From: Microcaldota archaeon
Lineage (GTDB): Archaea > Micrarchaeota > Micrarchaeia > Anstonellales > Bilamarchaeaceae
Reading direction: 5' to 3'
Assembly: GCA_018813445.1 (NCBI GenBank)
Contig: JAHJBR010000096.1
Span: forward strand, 1 to 5,863
Length of the DNA stretch: 5,863 bases
Positions 3,664 through 5,863 of the stretch are shown here, in pieces. Each line of letters begins with the position of its first letter. Positions within the stretch are counted from its first letter, which is position 1. The position numbers and the translations under genes were made by a program. The notes below the pieces were generated by a model that did no database searches, was not told where the DNA came from, and saw only the letters and a program-made list of their open reading frames with translations.

Positions 3664-5863
3664 ATGCTCAGGGGAGAAAAATTCACATTAGTACTGCTTA
3701 CTGTCATTTGTTTATCTGCAATCTCATTCCCGCTTTCAATTGATTCAATTTCTCCTGCAAACAATTCCTATGTCCAAGTGGATACAGCATATCTTTCATT
3801 CACCCCTTATAGCGATGAAAGCGGAACCATAACCTGTGCAATAGAGATAAACGAAATGCTTTTTGAAGGCATTGAAGTAGAAAACGCGACTGTTTCAGAA
3901 TCAGAATTCTGGCCAATAGAGGAAAACCAAACCTATTCCTGGAGCATAAGCTGTGAAGATGCATCGCAAACAGAACGCAGTGGCACACTCACATTTACTG
4001 CAATACCTAAAGTAGAAGAACCACCGCAAATTCCAGAAGAACCAGAATATTTGCCTGAAGAGGAGCCCCCCTACTCGCCTGCAGAAGCATGCACTTGCGA
4101 TTCATGCACTTCATGCACTTCTACAATCAATAATGCATCATGCGATTCAATAACTCTCACAACAAACATCACTGTAACCAGCAGCCCATGTATAAACAAC
4201 CCTGCAAGTTTTAGCAACAAAGTTTTTGATTGTGATGGCTTTACTATTTCAGGATCTATATTTGACGATGGAGTTACTGTTACAGGCAAATCTAACATAA
4301 CTATTCTGAATTGTGTGCTGGATGGCTTATCAAATGGACTAAATTTAAACACGGTTCACAACAGCACATTCGACAATATTACATGCACTGATGGAAATTA
4401 TGGAATACAAGCATATGAGTGCAATGACAATAACTTTTCCAATATCATATCTTATGGAAACGACAGGGGAATACGCATTTCCTATGATTCGTATGGTAAT
4501 ATCGTATTGAATAGCGAACTCTATGACAACACATACTATGGAATATCTGTTTATTCAAACACCACGATGTACAATATAACTTCATATGAAAACGAATACG
4601 GGGTTTATTTTGATTCCAATTCAGAACCTGCATATAATCTAGTTAATGCGAGTGCGCTATTCAACAACACCCACGGTGCTTACTTCCTTGGATCTTCAAA
4701 CAATACAATTGAAGACAGCGAGGCAATGGATAACGATTATGGATTAACAATGGTTGCATACGACAATGAAGGCTCATGGCTATATTCGGAAAACAACACA
4801 GTTCTAAAAAATCAAATTTACAATAATAATTATGGTATTTCACTTGATAAAGCTAGCTTAAATTTAATTTACAATAATTTCCTAAACAATACAAATAACA
4901 CAGTTTTTGATTCTTCTTCAAGTTATTGGAATATAAGCAAAACATCAAGAGCAAATGTGATGGGTGGTCCATACACAGGAGGTAATTTTTGGGCAAAGCC
5001 AGATGGAAGCGGATATTCGCAATCTTGTTCAGACCTAGACTCAGATGGACTATGTGATTCCGCACACACGCTTGATGGAAACAATACAGATTATCTTCCG
5101 CTTGCTGCTCCTTCTAACTACACACACCCAATAATCACTATATTTAGCCCATTGAACACTACGTATTTTTCTTCTTCTGTTGATTTGAATTACACAGTGG
5201 TTGCCCCAAGCCCAACCTGCTGGTATTCCCTAAACGGAGGCACCAACACAAGTCTCCCTGGATGCGCGAACACCACTATTTCCCCATTATCTCAAAATAA
5301 CTATTCTCTTGTCTTGTACGCAAACGACAGTTCAGGAAACGAATCTTTTTTTTCAGTTAACTTTACAGTAATAATTGATAATGACCCTCCAATTATAGAT
5401 TATACTGCGCAGAATGAACCGAATGATGCCATTGTCGATCGCCCATGGGCATTCTTTGAAATTAATTATACAGAAGCCAATAGAAACAGCACAACCTTGA
5501 ACCTAAATGGTTCGATTGTTGATATGGATTGCAACTCAACCAATTGCTGGCTAAATAAAAGCGGTTTGAATTCTGGCTATTATGTATACAATATAAGCAT
5601 GACCGATGCCCTGGGCAATTCCAACACCACTCCAAACAGGAATCTGACTGTTAATTTAAGCTACAATGCGGTTTCCAGCTGCATAAACATAACCCAAAGC
5701 GGCGGAACATATATACTTATTTCCAATCTTTCTTCCAGTTCAAATTGCATAAACATCCGTGCGAATAATACTTATTTGGATTGCGATGGATACTCCATAA
5801 TTGGGGATGGTTCGGGTGGTTCTTCAGGTATATATGTAAGAATTTCAGGATTAGCGAACAACA
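3664..5863 (+). CDS. Large secreted modular surface protein with right-handed beta-helix and Ig-like domains; 3' end outside window
   Basis: The frame is open from the ATG at 3664 to the edge: 733 residues and no stop. Residues 1-25 are a signal peptide or N-terminal anchor (RGEK, then a hydrophobic core). Residues 26-114 are an Ig-like domain (SPANNSYVQVD ... YSWSISCEDA). Residues 118-139 are a Pro/Glu linker, and 142-160 a Cys cluster (CTCDSCTSC). Residues 160-415 are beta-helix coils of about 20-31 residues, each with a Gly after polar or aromatic residues (Gly269, 293, 313, 338, 360, 391). Residues 436-480 form a NosD-like end module (GGNFWAKPDGSG) with a DxDxDGxxD loop at 457-465, probably Ca-binding and flanked by Cys455/Cys464. 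Residues 485-572 and 575-665 are two Ig-like domains (WYSLNGG, YANDSSGNES, NDPPIIDY). From 670 a second beta-helix begins (CINI...LDCDGYSIIG). About 40 N-x-S/T sequons imply heavy N-glycosylation outside the cell. The function is probably adhesion or cell envelope; an enzymatic (pectate-lyase-like) role is not supported by any catalytic motif I can see. Confidence 0.88.
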   Translation, partial: MLRGEKFTLVLLTVICLSAISFPLSIDSISPANNSYVQVDTAYLSFTPYSDESGTITCAIEINEMLFEGIEVENATVSESEFWPIEENQTYSWSISCEDASQTERSGTLTFTAIPKVEEPPQIPEEPEYLPEEEPPYSPAEACTCDSCTSCTSTINNASCDSITLTTNITVTSSPCINNPASFSNKVFDCDGFTISGSIFDDGVTVTGKSNITILNCVLDGLSNGLNLNTVHNSTFDNITCTDGNYGIQAYECNDNNFSNIISYGNDRGIRISYDSYGNIVLNSELYDNTYYGISVYSNTTMYNITSYENEYGVYFDSNSEPAYNLVNASALFNNTHGAYFLGSSNNTIEDSEAMDNDYGLTMVAYDNEGSWLYSENNTVLKNQIYNNNYGISLDKASLNLIYNNFLNNTNNTVFDSSSSYWNISKTSRANVMGGPYTGGNFWAKPDGSGYSQSCSDLDSDGLCDSAHTLDGNNTDYLPLAAPSNYTHPIITIFSPLNTTYFSSSVDLNYTVVAPSPTCWYSLNGGTNTSLPGCANTTISPLSQNNYSLVLYANDSSGNESFFSVNFTVIIDNDPPIIDYTAQNEPNDAIVDRPWAFFEINYTEANRNSTTLNLNGSIVDMDCNSTNCWLNKSGLNSGYYVYNISMTDALGNSNTTPNRNLTVNLSYNAVSSCINITQSGGTYILISNLSSSSNCINIRANNTYLDCDGYSIIGDGSGGSSGIYVRISGLANN
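4087..4119 (+). repeat. Short in-frame tandem repeat encoding the Cys cluster
   Basis: TCATGCACT occurs twice back to back at 4102-4110 and 4111-4119, with a one-base variant GCATGCACT at 4087-4095. Each unit adds Ser/Ala-Cys-Thr, so the spacing of cysteines 143, 148 and 151 follows from this 9-bp unit. Confidence 0.7.

Noticed and set aside
3664..3735. Type IV prepilin-like signal (RGEKFTLVLL)
   Set aside because: The sequence resembles a G/x-FTL prepilin site, but the +5 Glu is absent and a large beta-helix protein does not fit a pilin. An ordinary secretion signal is likelier.
3800..5065. Minus-strand open frames of 60-93 codons opposite the surface-protein gene
   Set aside because: They are shadows of a continuous 733-codon frame with clear domains, low-complexity and without start signals.

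Overview
The window is archaeal. It carries an archaeal-type ribosomal stalk pair (uL10/P0 followed by the P1-type L12 ending in GLANLFG), Shine-Dalgarno sites of the GGTGA/GTGAT type, a T-tract terminator, and a TATA element about 26 bases before a probably leaderless gene. The AT-rich composition, the COG1784-type membrane protein and the very Asn/Ser/Thr-rich beta-helix surface protein would suit a small-genome (DPANN or Diapherotrites-like) archaeon, but that placement is an impression and not something the window proves.

Layout. Bases 1-927 hold the C-terminal two thirds of the uL10 gene (cut by the left edge) and the complete L12 gene, on the + strand and ending in a long T-tract. Bases 928-1139 are the gap between convergent transcripts and are the odd part of the window. 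Bases 1140-3508 are a two-gene minus-strand operon: a malic enzyme, then a TctA-family membrane protein whose ATG shares one base with the malic enzyme stop (TAATG). The pair suggests uptake or exchange of a carboxylic acid linked to malate-to-pyruvate conversion. Bases 3509-3663 are a divergent promoter region. From 3664 to the right edge one reading frame stays open (733 codons seen, no stop). It encodes a large secreted modular protein: signal peptide, Ig-like domain, Pro/Glu linker, Cys cluster, right-handed beta-helix with a terminal Ca-binding-like loop, two Ig-like domains, and the start of a second beta-helix.

Main discovery candidate. The last 29 coding bases before the leucine run at the 3' end of the TctA-family gene (1159-1187) recur exactly at 986-1014 in the same orientation. 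The outer copy continues as an alternative end of the same gene (MMGAIIVPTLLLLMN-stop instead of MMGAIIVPTLLLLAG-stop) with different leucine codons. The 144 bases between the copies form four consecutive potential hairpins and contain no convincing gene. Recombination between the copies would remove the insert and leave a full-length gene with only its last two residues changed. This is the layout of an element integrated at a gene 3' end, here reduced to a tiny structured insert, with no recombinase visible in the window.
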